Shown here piece after piece: positions 62,470 through 64,000 of a stretch of 64,000 nucleotides of DNA; position 1 is the stretch's first letter; each line of letters opens with the position of its first letter. The notes below the pieces were generated by a model that did no database searches, was not told where the DNA came from, and was given only the letters and a program-made list of their open reading frames with translations. The DNA lies in NCBI GenBank assembly GCA_945873095.1, contig CAMCBU010000008.1, forward strand, positions 1 through 64,000. Direction: 5' to 3'. The position numbers were made by a program, and so were the translations under genes. Source of the stretch: Klebsiella pneumoniae (GTDB lineage Bacteria > Pseudomonadota > Gammaproteobacteria > Steroidobacterales > Steroidobacteraceae).

Positions 62470-63246
62470 GTGAAACTCGAGATCGTCGTCGGCCGCAGGG
62501 TCTTTTCCCCGTCATGGCTGATGACGTTGGCGACGCTGTGCCTACTCGTGTTGTTCGTGAGCTTGGGCCGTTGGCAATGGGCTCGCGCCGAATTCAAGCG
62601 CGACATCGTGGCGGAGTTCGCGACGCAAAGTGGCACCGTCGCCGCGCTCGGTTCGCGCCGTTCGACGGAACTCCCGCGGTTCGCCCAGGTCGAGATAACA
62701 GGACGTTGGGATCAGGAGCGGCAGTTCCTGCTCGACAACCGAACTCGCGCCGGTCGCGCCGGTTACGACGTGCTGACACCACTACGACTGGATGACGGTC
62801 GCTGGCTCCTCGTCAATCGCGGCTGGATCGCTTTTGAAGGCTATCGAGACCGCTTGCCCGACGTGCGCAGCAAACTCGATGCGACGACGGTGCGCGATCG
62901 AGTCACGCTGATCGGCCGCTTGGACGATCTGCCCCAAGCGGGTCTTGCCGGTGGTCGAGCAGCGCCCGCCAAGAGTGGGGCATGGCCACGCGTGACGAGT
63001 TTTCCGACCGTGGCCCAGCTCGAAGCGGCGTTGGCCAGCGAGACTGAACCGGAGCCGCGACTCGAGGAGCGTTGGTTGTTGCTGAGCGATGCGGACCCGG
63101 CAGGCTACCTGCGACAGTGGCAACCGTTCGCGACCGGCAAAGGACCGGAACAGAACTGGTCGTATGCCATACAGTGGTGGAGCTTCGCGATATTACTGTT
63201 GGTTTTGTATTTTTCTTTGAATCTGAGGAAGCGGACGTCATCATGA
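62470..63246 (+). CDS. SURF1 family cytochrome oxidase assembly protein
   Basis: Heme a-binding assembly factor (Shy1/Surf1) of 258 residues with two TM helices, at the N-terminus (LMTLATLCLLVLFVSLGRWQW) and the C-terminus (QWWSFAILLLVLYFSLNLR). The periplasmic part has ITGRWDQERQFLLDNRTRAGRAGYDVLTPL, WLLVNRGWI and the NWSYAIQWW motif. It starts with GTG 62470 only 18 bases from the divergent gene start; its stop overlaps the next ATG (ATGA). Confidence 0.93.
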   Translation: MKLEIVVGRRVFSPSWLMTLATLCLLVLFVSLGRWQWARAEFKRDIVAEFATQSGTVAALGSRRSTELPRFAQVEITGRWDQERQFLLDNRTRAGRAGYDVLTPLRLDDGRWLLVNRGWIAFEGYRDRLPDVRSKLDATTVRDRVTLIGRLDDLPQAGLAGGRAAPAKSGAWPRVTSFPTVAQLEAALASETEPEPRLEERWLLLSDADPAGYLRQWQPFATGKGPEQNWSYAIQWWSFAILLLVLYFSLNLRKRTSS

Positions 63247-63848
63247 CCCAAGAGGCCCCCGCCACAGCCGATGTACGCCGCGGTCGCGCAGCGCTATTCG
63301 GTCTTGCAGCCTTGTTTTTCCTGCCGCTGCTCGGCTCATTCTGGCTGTACTACATCGGCGGCTGGCGACCAGACGGCGGCACCAACAACGGAGAACTCAT
63401 CAGCCCGGCACGCCCGTTGACGGCACTGACGCTCACGACTCGCGATGGCACGCCCGCCTCGGCAACGCTGCTGAGCGAAAAATGGACTCTGGTCCACATC
63501 GGCAACGGTCGTTGCGACCAAGCCTGCCAGCGGGCGCTGTGGACCATTCGGCAAACCCGCTTGCTGCTTGCCGAAGATATGGATCGAGTGCAGCGCGTCT
63601 TCATCGCCGAGGAACAATGCTGCAACGATGAATTTCTGAAGCGGGAGCATCCCGGTCTCGAAGTGATCACGGCACAGGACGACGCTGCGCGACAATGGCT
63701 CGGTCAGTTTCCGCGTGATGCGGCAGTCCCCTACGTCTATATCGTTGATCCACTCGGCAACCTGATGATGCGCTTCGATACACGCGAGAATCCGAAGGGC
63801 TTGCTCAAGGATCTCGAAAAACTGCTCAAACTTTCACACATCGGTTGA
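63243..63848 (+). CDS. SCO-like thioredoxin-fold oxidase assembly protein
   Basis: Protein of 201 residues anchored by one TM helix (ALFGLAALFFLPLLGSFWLYYIG) with a thioredoxin-like periplasmic domain. The CxxxC pair is Cys91 and Cys95 (GRCDQACQRALW), as in SCO copper chaperones, and an additional adjacent Cys pair appears in EEQCCNDEF. The strand VPYVYIVDPLGNLMMRFD closes the fold, but the SCO metal His is not apparent. It sits between SURF1 and heme A synthase, so it probably helps copper or thiol handling in oxidase assembly. Coupled to SURF1 by ATGA. Confidence 0.82.
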   Translation: MTQEAPATADVRRGRAALFGLAALFFLPLLGSFWLYYIGGWRPDGGTNNGELISPARPLTALTLTTRDGTPASATLLSEKWTLVHIGNGRCDQACQRALWTIRQTRLLLAEDMDRVQRVFIAEEQCCNDEFLKREHPGLEVITAQDDAARQWLGQFPRDAAVPYVYIVDPLGNLMMRFDTRENPKGLLKDLEKLLKLSHIG

Positions 63849-63850
63849 CC

Positions 63851-64000
63851 ATGAACTCCGCTATCCCCAGAGGCGCGGTCGCGCTTCGTCGTCTCGCCCT
63901 GATCGGCATGCTGCTGTGCCTCGTCGTGATCGTGCTCGGTGCTTGGGTCCGTTTGACCGATGCCGGTCTCGGTTGCCCCGATTGGCCGGGTTGTTACGGA
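63851..64000 (+). CDS. ctaA: Heme A synthase (partial, 5' end only)
   Basis: Fifty residues of a COX15/CtaA protein: first TM helix LIGMLLCLVVIVLGAWVRLT followed by the family signature DAGLGCPDWPGCYG. It oxidises the C8 methyl of heme O to make heme A for the oxidase. The ATG follows the previous stop by 2 bases. The rest lies beyond the window. Confidence 0.93.
   Translation, partial: MNSAIPRGAVALRRLALIGMLLCLVVIVLGAWVRLTDAGLGCPDWPGCYG

Overview
The window is a gene-dense, high-GC stretch of a Gammaproteobacterium chromosome. It carries a complete bioBFHCD operon with a divergent comF, ubiC-ubiA, rpoZ-spoT-recG, yicC-gmk, rph-rdgB-hemW, aroK-aroB-dgt, mrcA, gltA and an aa3-type cytochrome oxidase operon with DUF2244, CtaG, SURF1 and heme A synthase genes. 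This mix, together with a large TonB-dependent receptor and several DUF1838/acyl-CoA/aldo-keto reductase type genes, suggests the Xanthomonadales/Nevskiales/Steroidobacterales side of the class. The lineage is inferred from gene content only. I saw no rRNA, tRNA, CRISPR array, insertion sequence or prophage. Both ends cut through genes: an M20 amidohydrolase at the left and heme A synthase at the right.

Region by region: 1-3670 is a zinc-related block (minus-strand operon cobW - WD40 protein - secreted M20 peptidase, head-to-head with a Zur-like regulator). 3681-9684 holds a YdcZ-type transporter, a TonB-dependent receptor with a clear terminator, and a divergent three-gene set (Tat-exported nitrilase-fold protein lacking the usual Cys, MaoC-like hydratase, D-2-hydroxyacid dehydrogenase). 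9807-14011 is an RND efflux pump (lipoprotein adaptor plus permease). 14042-18331 is an Anbu-type operon: a YciI-like protein, circularly permuted ATP-grasp, alpha-E protein, transglutaminase-like protein and the proteasome-related Anbu peptidase. It diverges from oxyR, which is coupled to a photolyase and a Dabb protein (18508-21031). 21034-26392 holds an acyl-CoA dehydrogenase and LysR regulator facing a DUF1838-DUF1993-aldo/keto reductase operon. 26400-31917 has ybbAP, tesA and fadD.

From 31940 onwards the genes are mostly housekeeping: dgt-aroB-aroK; mrcA with a small nucleotidyltransferase-like partner; gltA; an M48 protease; rpmE; hemW-rdgB-rph; yicC-gmk-rpoZ-spoT-ridA-recG-ubiC-ubiA; comF; the biotin operon; and the cytochrome c oxidase operon, which contains a 42-residue membrane protein gene lying between ctaD and ctaG.

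The most interesting systems are the Anbu operon with its extra YciI gene and OxyR neighbour, the zinc block with a CobW GTPase carrying an inserted domain of about 100 residues, and the receptor/pseudo-nitrilase catabolic block. Several divergent gene pairs have start codons so close together that leaderless transcription or promoters inside the opposite gene are likely.
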